Assembly: GCA_025462865.1 (NCBI GenBank)
Contig: JAOAPI010000160.1
Location: forward strand, 1-64,000
Reading direction: 5' to 3'
Origin: Candidatus Sulfotelmatobacter sp.
GTDB lineage: Bacteria > Acidobacteriota > Terriglobia > Terriglobales > Acidobacteriaceae
DNA: 64,000 nt
Shown: positions 16,316 through 26,447 of the stretch, in pieces
Numbering within the stretch: the stretch's first letter is position 1
Layout of the letters: every line of letters begins with the position of its first letter
Translations under genes and position numbers: made by a program
Notes under the pieces: model-generated
The model's input: only the letters and a program-made list of their open reading frames with translations
What the model was told of the DNA's origin: nothing
The model's database searches: none

Positions 16316-18973
16316 ATGACCGAGCCCTCCACTCCGCTGATGCGGCAGTATGCCGCCGTCAAAAAAGACCACCCAACCGCGCTGCTGTTCTTTCGCCTCG
16401 GCGACTTCTACGAACTCTTCTTTGACGACGCCATTGTGGCGTCCAAAGAATTGCAGATTACTCTGACGTCGCGCAATAAAGAAAAAGGACTGGCCGTACC
16501 CATGTGCGGCGTCCCCCACCATGCGGCGGAAGGCTACATCGGGAAGCTCATTCGTAAAGGCTTCAAGGTGGCCATCTGCGAACAAATGGAAGATGCGCAG
16601 CTGGCCAAAAAGCAGATCGGCACGAAACTGGTGCGACGCGAGGTGACGCGGGTCGTCACCCCTGGCACAGCCGCAGATTCCTCCCTAGGATCGGAAGAGA
16701 ATAACTTCCTGGCCGCTCTCGCGCAACTGGGAGATCGGGTTGGCTTTGCTGCGCTGGATCTTTCCACCGGTGAGTTTCGTGCCACCGAATTTTCTGGAGA
16801 GGGTGCGCTGCGACGCGTGCAGGAAGAACTCGAGCAGCTTCGGCCAAAAGAATTGCTGTATGGCTCGGCTGCGCCACTATTCGATGTCGCGAGCAAGCCA
16901 GGTCGGATTCCTCAGTCTCAAGCATCCGGCTCCGCGTGCACCGAGACTCCGCTGGATGACTGGATTTTCGCGCCCGACCACGCGATTCCCCTATTAGAGA
17001 ATCACTTCGGCGTGTTGTCGCTTGAAGGCTTCGGGTTGGCGGGGCGCACAGCGGCTGCGGCGGCAGCGGGAGCGATTTTGTACTACGTCCGCTCTACTCA
17101 GCGCGGATCGCTCGATCACGTCGATCGCATTGGCTGGTACGAGCGACAAAACTGTCTGGTGCTGGACGCGGTTACCGTTAGAAATTTGGAATTGATTGAA
17201 CCGATGTTCGCCGGAACAGACGCGGGCGTCACTTTGTTTCGCTCCATCGATGCCGCAGTAACTCCAATGGGTAAACGGCTCCTGCGAGCGTTGTTGCTGC
17301 GGCCGTCGCTCGACCTGGCGGAAATTAATGCGCGGCTGGATGCGGTTGAAGCCGGGGTGAAGAATACTATCGCGCGGGAAGAGTTGCGGTGCGCGCTCGA
17401 TGGAGTACTCGATCTTGAGCGGCTCCTAAGCCGCGTGACCCTCGAGACGGCCAATCCTCGGGATGTATTGGCTTTGGCTGCTTCGCTGGCAAAGATTCCG
17501 GCAATCAAGGCTGGGGTCGGCAGGCTAATGGCACACCGACTTGAGACTCTGCACAATTTGCTGGATGAACTTGCGGATCTGCGCGGCCGCATTGACGCAA
17601 CAATTGTGGCTGAGCCGCCGCTGAGCTTCGCCGATGGCGGTGTAATCAGCCCGGGAGTGGATCGTGATCTCGAGGAGTTACGGGAGCTCTCGCGCAACAG
17701 TAAACAGGTGCTGGCGCAGATCGAGCAGCGCGAGCGGGGACGAACCGGTATTGGGTCCCTCAAGATAAAGTTCAATTCCATCTTTGGCTATTATCTGGAG
17801 GTTTCCAAGTCGAACCTTCATCTGGTCCCGCAGGATTACGAACGCAAACAAACTCTGGTTGGCGCCGAACGCTTCACTACTCCTGAATTGAAAGAGTACG
17901 AGAACAAAATCCTTGACGCCCAGGAAAAGATTGTCGAGATCGAGCGCCGGCTGTTCACCGAGTTGCGAACTGCGATCGCTGCCCAAGCAAAGAGAATCCG
18001 GCAAACTGCTCTCGCGCTCGCCGAAGTGGATGTCCTGGCGTCCCTGGCTCACGTCGCTGCGCTGCGAAATTACTGTAGACCGCAATTCATTGCTTCGGCG
18101 GAAGGCGATGCAGGCGAGTTAGAAATCGTCGAGGGCCGCCATCCTGTGATCGAACAGCAGGCAATGGCCGGAGGCAGCGAGCGCTTTGTCCCTAACGATC
18201 TTTATCTGAATTCGACCACGCACACGATTCTGCTGATGACTGGACCAAACATGGGAGGCAAGTCTACCTACTTGCGGCAGACCGCGCTCATCGTCATTCT
18301 GGCGCAGATGGGCTCATTCGTTCCGGCACGTTCGGCGCGGCTCAGCGTGGTGGATCGCGTCTTCACCCGCATCGGCGCCAGCGACAACCTCGCCCGCGGC
18401 CGTTCGACTTTCATGGTCGAGATGACGGAAACGGGTGCAATTCTGCACACCGCGACAGCGCGATCGCTCATCCTATTGGATGAAGTTGGCCGCGGCACAT
18501 CAACTTATGATGGTTTGGCAATTGCCTGGGCCGCAATCGAATATCTGCACGCGCGGGTGCGGGCCAAGACTCTTTTCGCGACGCACTATTTCGAACTGAC
18601 AGAATTAGCTGAACAGCTCGCGGGAGTTAAGAACTATCACGTCTCGGTAAAAGAAACCGGCGGCGGCATAGTCTTCTTGCGGAAGGTAGAACCCGGTGCC
18701 GCCGACCGGAGTTATGGCATCGAAGTTGCCAAATTAGCTGGACTGCCGAATGAAGTAATCGTCCGCGCTCGCGAAGTGCTCGCCGAACATGAGTCTGCCG
18801 AGCATCAATTAACCGAACATCTCTCTTCCGGAGCGGCCCCTACTGCAACGCAATTGACGATCTTCACCCCGTTGTCAGAACCTGTGCTGGAGAAACTGCG
18901 CGCCGTAGACTTGAACCGACTCACGCCGCTGGAGGCATTGAATCTGCTAGCGGAGCTGAAAAGAGGAATCTGA
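16316..18973 (+). CDS. mutS: DNA mismatch repair protein MutS
   Basis: An 885-residue mismatch-recognition ATPase. The mismatch-reading Phe-Tyr-Glu lies at 31-33 in GDFYELF. Connector, lever and clamp domains follow, then an ABC-type ATPase with Walker [10 protein letters not shown] (about 643-651), '[16 protein letters not shown]' (Walker B and signature region) and '[10 protein letters not shown]'. Length is normal for MutS1. No mutL is seen nearby. The last stop lies 8 bases before the nagZ start, so nagZ and anmK are probably co-transcribed. Confidence 0.97.
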   Translation: MTEPSTPLMRQYAAVKKDHPTALLFFRLGDFYELFFDDAIVASKELQITLTSRNKEKGLAVPMCGVPHHAAEGYIGKLIRKGFKVAICEQMEDAQLAKKQIGTKLVRREVTRVVTPGTAADSSLGSEENNFLAALAQLGDRVGFAALDLSTGEFRATEFSGEGALRRVQEELEQLRPKELLYGSAAPLFDVASKPGRIPQSQASGSACTETPLDDWIFAPDHAIPLLENHFGVLSLEGFGLAGRTAAAAAAGAILYYVRSTQRGSLDHVDRIGWYERQNCLVLDAVTVRNLELIEPMFAGTDAGVTLFRSIDAAVTPMGKRLLRALLLRPSLDLAEINARLDAVEAGVKNTIAREELRCALDGVLDLERLLSRVTLETANPRDVLALAASLAKIPAIKAGVGRLMAHRLETLHNLLDELADLRGRIDATIVAEPPLSFADGGVISPGVDRDLEELRELSRNSKQVLAQIEQRERGRTGIGSLKIKFNSIFGYYLEVSKSNLHLVPQDYERKQTLVGAERFTTPELKEYENKILDAQEKIVEIERRLFTELRTAIAAQAKRIRQTALALAEVDVLASLAHVAALRNYCRPQFIASAEGDAGELEIVEGRHPVIEQQAMAGGSERFVPNDLYLNSTTHTILLMTGPNMGGKSTYLRQTALIVILAQMGSFVPARSARLSVVDRVFTRIGASDNLARGRSTFMVEMTETGAILHTATARSLILLDEVGRGTSTYDGLAIAWAAIEYLHARVRAKTLFATHYFELTELAEQLAGVKNYHVSVKETGGGIVFLRKVEPGAADRSYGIEVAKLAGLPNEVIVRAREVLAEHESAEHQLTEHLSSGAAPTATQLTIFTPLSEPVLEKLRAVDLNRLTPLEALNLLAELKRGI

Positions 18974-18980
18974 CCGTCTA

Positions 18981-20138
18981 GTGAAGAGCTCAACCAATCG
19001 GATGCCTTCTCAACAAAAGACTCATCAGGTCGGCAGCATCGGCCAACTCCTGATCATCGGCTTCGACGGCTCGAAAATGACTCCGAAGCTCAGTTCCCTG
19101 CTGACGCGTCTGCAGCCCTCCGGAGTGATTCTCTTCGCGCGCAACATCAAGACTGCGGAGCAGACGTGGCGCCTGCTGCGCGATTGCCAGAGTTGCGTTT
19201 CGACGCCGCTGTTTACCTGCGTCGATCTCGAGGGTGGCAACGTAGACCGCTTTCGCGACGCCCTCGGCCCAACTCCTTCGGCGGCGGAAGTCTTTGCCAC
19301 GGGCGAACGGAAGCTCTTCAGCAAGCACGGTGAAGTAATCGGAAAGAACTGCCGCGCTCTGGGATTCAACGTTGACTTTGCTCCTGTTCTGGATTTGGCA
19401 TTCGAAGCCTCGCGCGTCGTGATGAGTTCGCGGGTAGTTTCCGAGAATCCGCGCGAGACGATTGCCTACGCCCGTTCCTTCCTGAATGGCCTGCGGACGG
19501 CGGGTGTGCTGGGATGTGGCAAGCATTTTCCCGGACTTGGCGAGGGCAAGCTCGACAGCCATCACAAATTGCCGGTGATCCAGAAGCCGCTCCAGAAGCT
19601 TTGGTCGGAAGACTTGCTTCCCTACCGAACGCTTCGTACTCAGATGCCGATGGTGATGGTTTCGCATGCGGCGTATCCGCTGGTCACACAGGATCGAACC
19701 CCAGCGTCGCTCTCAACGATTTGGATCACAGATATTCTTCGCAAGCGGATTGGCTACCGCAACCTGATTGTGTCGGACGATCTCGAGATGGGCGGAGTTT
19801 TATCGGCTGCTCCGATTGGAAAGGCTGCGGTGGAGTTTATTCGGGCAGGTGGTGATCTGTGTCTCATCTGCCATCGTGAGGATCGCATCGTCGAAGCCTT
19901 CGACGAATTAACCGAGATGGCCCGGCGTGATCCCAAGTTTACCAAGCGCGCTGCGGAATCAGCCCGGCGCGTCCTCGCATTCAAGAAGAAGTGGGCAAAG
20001 ACCCTTCGCAAAACTAACTCGCCGCTTGCAGCGACAGTTGAAGGACTTTCGCGGCAGCTGTGGGAATTCGGCGAGCAAGTACGACTGGAAGGTTTGGTTC
20101 GAGCGGAAAAAGATCGAGTGCGGCGGCCGCGGGCATGA
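18981..20138 (+). CDS. nagZ: Beta-N-acetylhexosaminidase (GH3)
   Basis: Removes N-acetylglucosamine from anhydromuropeptides in cell-wall recycling. The 385-residue protein shows the GH3 NagZ signature: 'GCGKHFPGLGEGKLDSHHKLP' contains the Asp192-Ser-His194 acid/base dyad and KHFPG. The nucleophile is Asp266 in LIVSDDLEMGG. GTG at 18981 is used; an ATG seven codons in is possible. Its stop overlaps the anmK ATG (ATGA), tying it to the kinase of the next recycling step. Confidence 0.92.
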   Translation: MKSSTNRMPSQQKTHQVGSIGQLLIIGFDGSKMTPKLSSLLTRLQPSGVILFARNIKTAEQTWRLLRDCQSCVSTPLFTCVDLEGGNVDRFRDALGPTPSAAEVFATGERKLFSKHGEVIGKNCRALGFNVDFAPVLDLAFEASRVVMSSRVVSENPRETIAYARSFLNGLRTAGVLGCGKHFPGLGEGKLDSHHKLPVIQKPLQKLWSEDLLPYRTLRTQMPMVMVSHAAYPLVTQDRTPASLSTIWITDILRKRIGYRNLIVSDDLEMGGVLSAAPIGKAAVEFIRAGGDLCLICHREDRIVEAFDELTEMARRDPKFTKRAAESARRVLAFKKKWAKTLRKTNSPLAATVEGLSRQLWEFGEQVRLEGLVRAEKDRVRRPRA

Positions 20139-21346
20139 CGACGAAAGACATGATTGTGACCGGAGTGATGAGCGGTACATCCGCGGATGGTATCAACGTG
20201 GCAATAGTGCGAGTGCCTGCAGTTAAACGCGCTGCGTCCGCGCAACCAGCCCGCTCGAGCCGTTCTCATCCCCACTTCGAATTGCTGGGGCATGCCGAAT
20301 ACTCTTACCCGAAGAGGGTTCGTGCCGCTGTTCTGGCCGCGATGAATGCTTCGCAAATCAGCGTGGCGGATTTGGCTCGGCTGAATTTTCTTTTGGGCGA
20401 ACTTTATGCTGATGCCGTGCTGGCGACCGAGCGAAAGTTCCAGGTGAAGGCGGAACTCGTCGGATGCCACGGGCAAACGCTCTATCATCAGGGTGAGGCA
20501 CAGATTTTTCTTGGACGCAAGATCGCCGCCACCTGGCAAACGGGCGAAGCGGCAATTCTTGCAGCGAGAGTGGGCGCGCCCGTAGTTTCAGACTTTCGAC
20601 CAGCGGATATGGCGGCAGGCGGCCAAGGTGCGCCCCTGGTCCCGTTCCTCGACTATGTACTGTTTCGCGACCCGCGAATTGGAAGATTGATGCAAAATAT
20701 CGGCGGTATCGCAAATCTCACAGCGATCCCCGCGGACTCGACCGCAAACGATGTCATCGCGTTCGACACCGGACCGGGCAACATGGTCATCGACGCCGTC
20801 ACCGAAAAGCTGTTCGGGCAGCCGTTCGACCGCAACGGGAAAATAGCGGCCTCGGGGCGGGTGCTTGATAAAGTTGTCCAGAAAATATTGCAGCGCAGTT
20901 TTTTCCGGAGGACTCCTCCCAAGACCGCCGGCCGCGAGGAGTTTGGTCGCGAGTTCGTCCGCGAATTTCTGGGCCACTGCGGACCTTGCAAGAAACAAGA
21001 CGCGGTTGCAACCACAACAGCGCTCACCGTCAGGTCGATTGCCGATGCCATACGCAGGTACGCGATACCGCGGGGAGGATCCAACCGAAAACGTTCATTC
21101 CAGGAAATGATTCTTTCCGGCGGAGGAGCAAAGAACATCGCGCTCGTGGCGATGTTAACCGGCGAACTCGCGACACTGGGATTACGGCTGCGACTGTCCG
21201 ACGAGTTTGGTCTGCCATCGGCCGCGAAGGAGGCCGTTGCTTTCGCGATTATGGCGCATGAGACCTGGCACCGGCGCCCGTCCAATGTCCCATCGGCAAC
21301 AGGTGCAAAACGCGCGGCTGTGCTTGGCAAGATTTCGTATCCATAA
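20135..21346 (+). CDS. anmK: Anhydro-N-acetylmuramic acid kinase
   Basis: Phosphorylates 1,6-anhydro-MurNAc to MurNAc-6-phosphate in peptidoglycan recycling. The 403-residue protein has the ATP-site 'GVMSGTSADGINVAIV', the sugar-binding region HGQTLYH (about 120), and VIAFDTGPGNMVIDAV with its conserved Asp. The start at 20135 overlaps the nagZ stop; longer starts run through nagZ. No murQ etherase is seen in the window, so the pathway is completed elsewhere. Confidence 0.94.
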   Translation: MTTKDMIVTGVMSGTSADGINVAIVRVPAVKRAASAQPARSSRSHPHFELLGHAEYSYPKRVRAAVLAAMNASQISVADLARLNFLLGELYADAVLATERKFQVKAELVGCHGQTLYHQGEAQIFLGRKIAATWQTGEAAILAARVGAPVVSDFRPADMAAGGQGAPLVPFLDYVLFRDPRIGRLMQNIGGIANLTAIPADSTANDVIAFDTGPGNMVIDAVTEKLFGQPFDRNGKIAASGRVLDKVVQKILQRSFFRRTPPKTAGREEFGREFVREFLGHCGPCKKQDAVATTTALTVRSIADAIRRYAIPRGGSNRKRSFQEMILSGGGAKNIALVAMLTGELATLGLRLRLSDEFGLPSAAKEAVAFAIMAHETWHRRPSNVPSATGAKRAAVLGKISYP

Positions 21347-21423
21347 TTTCGTATCGAAGTTGCTTATCCGAAGTCCGTATCCAAAGTTCGTATCCAAAAC
21401 CTGAAGCCGAAGCTTCTCAACCT

Positions 21424-21972
21424 ATGCCGATTTACATTTCCCTTCTTCGCGGCATTAACGTAGGCGCGCACAAGCGCATTAAGATGGAACAGCTCCGAGC
21501 GTCGTTCGCAGCGCTGGGGTTTGAGCAGGTACAAACCTACATTCAAAGTGGCAATGTGATTTTCAAAACCACAAAGGTGTCTCCCTCGGTATTGTCAAAG
21601 CGAATCGAGGCACGAATCCTCAGCGACTTTGGGTTTCAAGTATCGGTTGTCTCCAGAACGGTTGACGAAATGGCGAAAACGGTCGAAAGCAATCCCTTTT
21701 TCCAGAAGCGCGGTTTCGACCAGGAAAAACTTCATGTCATGTTTCTTTCAAACGCCCCGGCAGCGGACGCGGTGAAGAGGTTAGCTGAATTGACTGTCGC
21801 GCCGGATCAGTCGCATTGTTTTGGCCAGGAAATTTATCTCTACCTTCCGAATGGAGTTTCGGGAAGCGACCTGATGAAGAGACCGCTGGACCGCATCCTG
21901 TCGGTGGTCACCACTACCCGCAACTGGAAAACCGTAAACACTCTCCATCAGATTTGCCAGGAATGCCGCTAA
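21424..21972 (+). CDS. DUF1697 family protein
   Basis: A 182-residue member of DUF1697, recognised by 'MPIYISLLRGINVGAHKRIKM' (family signature LLRGINVG) and 'VQTYIQSGNVIF', then 'NWKTVNTLHQI' near the end. Structures in the family are two ferredoxin-like lobes; function is unknown. Between anmK and this gene lies a short tandem stretch of TTCGTATC-like units (about 21336-21402). The next gene's ATG overlaps the stop by one base. Confidence 0.85.
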   Translation: MPIYISLLRGINVGAHKRIKMEQLRASFAALGFEQVQTYIQSGNVIFKTTKVSPSVLSKRIEARILSDFGFQVSVVSRTVDEMAKTVESNPFFQKRGFDQEKLHVMFLSNAPAADAVKRLAELTVAPDQSHCFGQEIYLYLPNGVSGSDLMKRPLDRILSVVTTTRNWKTVNTLHQICQECR

Positions 21973-23501
21973 TGGTACGAGCAGCTTGGCACTCCTTAGC
22001 CATTTTTTCGCTAATGGCGTCGTTTCTTTCGTGCTACACCAAAGCTAACCCTAATACGCTCGTAATGCTCATCGAATCGAGTCCCACGAATCTCGATCCA
22101 CGGATCGGTGTGGATGCGCAATCGGAGCGCATCGACAATCTCATCTTCGACGACCTGCTGTCGCGGGGCGACAACCTCGATGTGGCGCCCGGATTAGCCG
22201 AGCGCTGGGAAGTTCCCGACCCGCTCACTTATATCTTTCACCTGCACAACGGCGTGAAATTCCACGATGGTCGCCCACTGACGTCGCGAGATGTGAAATG
22301 GACATTTGACTCTTTGCTCCAGGGGAAAGTGCGCAGCACGAAGGCGGCAGTCTATCGCTTTGTCGATCACATTGATGCCCCGGACGACTTCACCGTCGTC
22401 TTTCACATGAAGGAGCCATCGGCTACTTTGCTTTGGAATCTATCGGACGGCTCGATCGGAGTCGTGCCCTACGGCAGCGCAAGTGAAATGACCACGCATC
22501 CTATCGGCTCCGGTCCGTTTAAATTCGTCGCATCGGAAACCGATAAGGACGTCGTTCTCGAACGCAATGATGATTACTGGGGCGACAAGCCAAAGTTAAA
22601 GGCTGTACGGTTCGCCGTAGTTCCTGATGCTACTACGCGCGCACTCGAACTAAGAAAGGGCAGCGCTGACGTAGCCATTAACGCCCTCACACCCGATACG
22701 GTACTCACCCTGGAGCGCAATCCCTCGCTGGCGGTCGAGCGCGCCCCCGGAACCGTGCTGGCTTATCTCGGATTCAATCTTCGCGATCCCATTCTGAAAG
22801 ATGTGCGCGTGCGCCAGGCGATCGCGTACGCGCTCGATCGGCGACCGATGATCGAATATTTGTGGCGAGGCGCGGCGCAACCGGCGCGCAGTATTCTTCC
22901 TCCGCAAAGCTGGGCGTACAACGGCAACGTGCCGCCCTACGAGCACGATCCCGGCAAATCACGCGAGTTGCTGGATGCAGCCGGCTATCCCGCCGTTAAC
23001 GGAGTGCGCTTTCACCTCGCGATGAAGACTTCTACCGACGAGAACACACGCCTGATGGTCGCCGTTATGCAGCAGCAGTTGCGTGAGGTGGGAATCGCGC
23101 TCGATATTCGTAGCTTCGAGTTCGCCACTTTTTTTGCCGACGTGACCCATGGCGCGTTTCAACTCTACGGCCTGCGCTGGATTGGAGGCAATGAAGACCC
23201 AGACATTTTCGAATACGCCTTTCACTCGGCCAAGTTTCCGCCCAACGGTGCTAACCGCGGCTACTATTCCAATCCAAAAGTCGATGCTCTAATCGATCGG
23301 GCGCGCCGCGAAGTGGACCCCAAAGTTCGCAAGCCAATCTATGCCGAAATCCAACGCATCCTTGCCGAAGAGCTACCCGCTATCAATCTCTGGTATCTCG
23401 ACAACGTTCTCGTCCACAACAAGCGTGTGCGCAATCTGCAACTAAATCCGGCGGGAAACTACGACTTCCTACGAACAGCAGAACTTGCGCCCAACAATTA
23501 A
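21972..23501 (+). CDS. ABC-type oligopeptide/nickel substrate-binding lipoprotein (SBP family 5)
   Basis: A 509-residue extracytoplasmic binding protein. It starts MVRAAWHSLAIFSLMASFLSCY with a weak lipobox (FLSC), followed by 'LTYIFHLHNGVKFHDGRPL' and 'HPIGSGPFKFV', the SBP_bac_5 hallmarks. The family binds peptides or nickel for DppBCDF-type transporters. No permease or ATPase gene is adjacent, so its transporter partner is elsewhere. The ATG at 21972 overlaps the DUF1697 stop. A longer frame to 21816 lies inside that gene and lacks a signal. Confidence 0.88.
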   Translation: MVRAAWHSLAIFSLMASFLSCYTKANPNTLVMLIESSPTNLDPRIGVDAQSERIDNLIFDDLLSRGDNLDVAPGLAERWEVPDPLTYIFHLHNGVKFHDGRPLTSRDVKWTFDSLLQGKVRSTKAAVYRFVDHIDAPDDFTVVFHMKEPSATLLWNLSDGSIGVVPYGSASEMTTHPIGSGPFKFVASETDKDVVLERNDDYWGDKPKLKAVRFAVVPDATTRALELRKGSADVAINALTPDTVLTLERNPSLAVERAPGTVLAYLGFNLRDPILKDVRVRQAIAYALDRRPMIEYLWRGAAQPARSILPPQSWAYNGNVPPYEHDPGKSRELLDAAGYPAVNGVRFHLAMKTSTDENTRLMVAVMQQQLREVGIALDIRSFEFATFFADVTHGAFQLYGLRWIGGNEDPDIFEYAFHSAKFPPNGANRGYYSNPKVDALIDRARREVDPKVRKPIYAEIQRILAEELPAINLWYLDNVLVHNKRVRNLQLNPAGNYDFLRTAELAPNN

Positions 23502-23508
23502 TCATCCC

Positions 23509-23572
23509 GTAGAGACGTAGCTTGCTACGTCTCCGCCGGCGGCGAAGAAGACGTTGCAAGCAACATCTCTAC
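23509..23572. repeat. Pair of inverted copies of a small palindromic repeat
   Basis: Copy 1 (23509-23534) contains a perfect 10-base inverted repeat GAGACGTAGC-TT-GCTACGTCTC. Copy 2 (23547-23572) is the same unit in reverse with several changes, AGACGTTGC-AA-GCAACATCTC in + direction. Both begin with GTAGAGA on opposite strands, so the whole block can fold back on itself. It lies between the binding-protein gene and ymdB, and a third copy is at 55402. It looks like a dispersed intergenic REP-like element. Confidence 0.6.
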
Positions 23573-23643
23573 CGCGAAAGTCGTAATACTTCGACGAAGT
23601 CTCCTACAAACTGCGCGTGTTACCATCGAAATTAGCGTAGCGT

Positions 23644-24435
23644 ATGCGAATTCTTTTCATCGGCGACATTTTCGGACGCCCGGGACGCACCATCGTCAAA
23701 GACCGCCTTCCGGGCATCATCCGCGAGCAGGCCATAGATCTGGTCATCGCCAACGGCGAAAATTCCGCCGCCGGATTCGGCATCACGCCTCAGTTAGCAG
23801 AAGAATTGTTCGAGCTCGATATCGACGTCATCACCACCGGCAACCATGTTTGGGACAAGCGCGAGATTGTGGATTACTTTCAGAGCGTCGAGGGCAATGG
23901 TCAGGGTCCGCAACGGCGACTGCTTCGTCCTGCAAACTATCCCGCGGACATGCCGGGCTGGGGCCTGTATCAGGGGCAGAAAGCGAAAATTCCTTACGCC
24001 GTAATCAACCTGCAGGGACGCGTTTTTATGGCGTCGAACGACGATCCATTTCGCGTCGCCGACCAGCTCTTGCAGAAGGTTGAGGCGAAGATTATTTTTG
24101 TGGATTTCCACGCCGAAGCAACCTCGGAAAAGATTTCACTCGGCTGGTATCTCGATGGTCGCGTGACTGCCGTAGTTGGCACGCACACCCACGTGCCCAC
24201 CGCGGACGAGCGCATTTTGCCTAAGGGAACGGCTTATGTAACGGATGTCGGCATGACCGGTCCGTACGATGGCGTAATCGGAGTAAAGAAAGAGCTGGTG
24301 GTCGGCAAGTTCTTGAATGGCATGCCGGTTCGCTTTGAGCCCGCCACCGGCGACGTTCGCCTGTGTGCCGTGGTGATCGACTGCGACGATACCACGGGCA
24401 AAGCCCGCGACATCGAGCGCCTGATGCTGAGTTAA
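23644..24435 (+). CDS. YmdB-type metallophosphoesterase
   Basis: A 263-residue calcineurin-like phosphoesterase of the TIGR00282/YmdB family. The metal-binding motifs are MRILFIGDIFGRPGR (Asp8), NGENSAAGFG, TTGNHVWDK, and the late 'VGTHTHVPTAD'. In Bacillus YmdB hydrolyses 2',3'-cAMP and affects motility and biofilm switching. The gene is often near rny, which is not seen here. It has an ATG start with no close upstream neighbour and is normal in length. Confidence 0.9.
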   Translation: MRILFIGDIFGRPGRTIVKDRLPGIIREQAIDLVIANGENSAAGFGITPQLAEELFELDIDVITTGNHVWDKREIVDYFQSVEGNGQGPQRRLLRPANYPADMPGWGLYQGQKAKIPYAVINLQGRVFMASNDDPFRVADQLLQKVEAKIIFVDFHAEATSEKISLGWYLDGRVTAVVGTHTHVPTADERILPKGTAYVTDVGMTGPYDGVIGVKKELVVGKFLNGMPVRFEPATGDVRLCAVVIDCDDTTGKARDIERLMLS

Positions 24436-24572
24436 ACTGATTCTTCTGCAAGAAGGCCTTCTTGCGACGTTCTCAAAAGCTGCCCCGTAAAATGAGTTCT
24501 AGTTAAACGCGAAGGTACCTTGCACTAATAGCCCTCTGCATTGATGCAGGCGACAGGTTAAAATCAGACCCA

Positions 24573-26432
24573 ATGCGTCGCACGTTGTCCATTCCTGTAA
24601 TTTGTCTTCTGTCAGCCGCGGTGGGCCTTCCGGCATTTGCGGCAAACAATTCGTCCGTCGACGCGCCGACAATTTCCTGCGGCAACGGCGTTCCTGGTGG
24701 AATCAATTGCATCGCGTCCAAGAAAGATTTAAAAGAGGCCCGAACAGCCTATGGCCACGGTCTCAAATTGCACGATCACGGACGCCTGGAAGAAGCCCTC
24801 GCTCAATTTAACGACGCTTCGCGTCTGGCTCCGCAAGACGTTTTGTTCCTGTCGGCGCGGGAAGTTACAAAGGCCCAATTAGTCTTTCAGCACACTGAGG
24901 GTGGCGATAAACTTCTTGCCGAAGCCAGGCGCGAGCAGGCCGTAGCCGAGTATCGCGCCGCCCTCATGCTCGATCCAGAGAATTCCTACACACAGCAGCG
25001 CCTCGAAGAAGCGATGCGCGATCCGGCAGCAACCGGTCTTGGCGGGATGACGCCATTGCTCGCCGACTCAGTCGAAATCCATCTTCAACCAAAAGGCGAA
25101 CGGGCTACGTTTCACTATCGCGGCGACGTGCGTGGACTATTCAGTGAATTAGGCTCAGCCTACGGCGTGCAGCCAGAATTTGATGATTCGGTTGCCGCCA
25201 AGACGGTGCGCTTTTACGTTGATGATGTCGACTTCCTCACCGCGCTCCACCTGGCGAGCCGGGCCACCAAGACCATGTGGACGCCGCTTGACGCCCATCA
25301 GTTCCTGGTTGCCGCAGACACCAACGAAAATCACAAACAGTTTGACCGCATGTCGTTCGGAACATTTGCAGTCCCGGGAGCCAATACGCCTCAGGAGGTC
25401 ACCGAGCTGGTCACGTCCCTGCGCAACATCTGCGACTTTCAGAAGATCAGCACCGGACAAGGCGGGACCTTGGACGTGCGCGCGCCGCAACCAATGTTAC
25501 GCGCGTGCGCGACGCTACTGCACCAGCTGACGAACGACCGTCCGCAAGTCATGATTGATGTCCAGGTGTTTCAGATCAATCACAACCTCACGCGAAATAT
25601 TGGCCTTCATATTCCAAATACCTTCAACTTATTCAACATCCCAGTGGCGGCCCTGGCTGCGCTAGGCGGACAGAACATTCAATCCCTGATCAACCAGCTC
25701 ATCGCTTCCGGCGGCATCAATCAGGCAGGCAGTTCCAGCTTGTCAGCCCTTCTGGCACAACTGCAAGGCCAGCAGAATTCCATTTTTAGCCAGCCCCTCG
25801 CCACCTTTGGTGGAGGGCTGACCTTCATGGGACTAAGCCTGGATCAGATCACGGCTGCCCTCTCTCTCAACGAGTCGTGGTCACGGACGCTCGATCACAT
25901 CACCATGCATACTGCACAGGGCAACGAAGCGACCTTTCACCTGGGTCAGCGCTTCCCCATCCTGAATGCTTCTTATGCTCCCATTTTTAATTCGCCGCAG
26001 ATTTCCGCCGTGCTTGGCAATCAAAGCTACGTTCCGCCGTTTCCATCAGTGAGCTATGAAGACTTGGGATTGAATCTCAAAGCGAAGCCCGTAATTCACG
26101 GCAACGGCGAAATGAGCATGAGCCTCGAACTGCAGGTGCGCTCGCTAACTGGACAGAGTGCGAACGGTGTGCCCGTGATTTCCAACAAGGAATACAAAGG
26201 CAGCATTCGTCTTCGTGATGGCGAGCCTGCAGTGGTTGCCGGAGAAATCTCCAGCAGCGATCAGCGCTCCTTGAGCGGTATTCCGGGGTTAGGATTTCTT
26301 CCCGGCCTCAATCAAGCTATGGTGAACAATACTGTCACCAAAGAGGACGATGAACTCCTCATCGTGATCACACCTCACATAATTGCCAACCACGACCGGG
26401 AGACCGATGAGATATGGGTGAGTGAGAAGTAG
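24573..26432 (+). CDS. Exported TPR-secretin protein (type II/III secretion-like)
   Basis: A 619-residue protein with a signal peptide (about 1-24, ending PAFA). Two TPR-like repeats follow (about 55-145, ARTAYGHGLKLHDHGRLEEAL; EQAVAEYRAALMLDPEN), then a short periplasmic domain and a C-terminal secretin-type region (about 330-610, 'LNLKAKPVIHGNGEMSMSLE', then VVAGEISSSDQ...LSGIPGLGFLP). Secretins form outer-membrane channels for type II secretion and type IV pili. No GspE/F-type partner genes are adjacent, so it is orphan here. It converges with the DsbA-like gene across a terminator hairpin. Confidence 0.8.
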   Translation: MRRTLSIPVICLLSAAVGLPAFAANNSSVDAPTISCGNGVPGGINCIASKKDLKEARTAYGHGLKLHDHGRLEEALAQFNDASRLAPQDVLFLSAREVTKAQLVFQHTEGGDKLLAEARREQAVAEYRAALMLDPENSYTQQRLEEAMRDPAATGLGGMTPLLADSVEIHLQPKGERATFHYRGDVRGLFSELGSAYGVQPEFDDSVAAKTVRFYVDDVDFLTALHLASRATKTMWTPLDAHQFLVAADTNENHKQFDRMSFGTFAVPGANTPQEVTELVTSLRNICDFQKISTGQGGTLDVRAPQPMLRACATLLHQLTNDRPQVMIDVQVFQINHNLTRNIGLHIPNTFNLFNIPVAALAALGGQNIQSLINQLIASGGINQAGSSSLSALLAQLQGQQNSIFSQPLATFGGGLTFMGLSLDQITAALSLNESWSRTLDHITMHTAQGNEATFHLGQRFPILNASYAPIFNSPQISAVLGNQSYVPPFPSVSYEDLGLNLKAKPVIHGNGEMSMSLELQVRSLTGQSANGVPVISNKEYKGSIRLRDGEPAVVAGEISSSDQRSLSGIPGLGFLPGLNQAMVNNTVTKEDDELLIVITPHIIANHDRETDEIWVSEK

Positions 26433-26447
26433 CGAAGCCGCTACTTC
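26426..26447. terminator. Shared hairpin between convergent genes
   Basis: A perfect 9-bp stem GAAGTAGCG/CGCTACTTC with a 4-base loop spans the stop codons of the secretin-like gene (26432) and the DsbA-like gene (26441). There is no long U run, so it may act as a bidirectional terminator or a transcript-end stabiliser. Confidence 0.5.

Noticed and set aside
21336-21402. Repeated TTCGTATC-like units between anmK and DUF1697, considered as CRISPR or a binding array
   Set aside because: Only four or five irregular, very short units with no spacers; most likely slippage sequence.
21816-21971. A longer start for the substrate-binding protein
   Set aside because: The extension lies inside the DUF1697 gene and removes the signal peptide.
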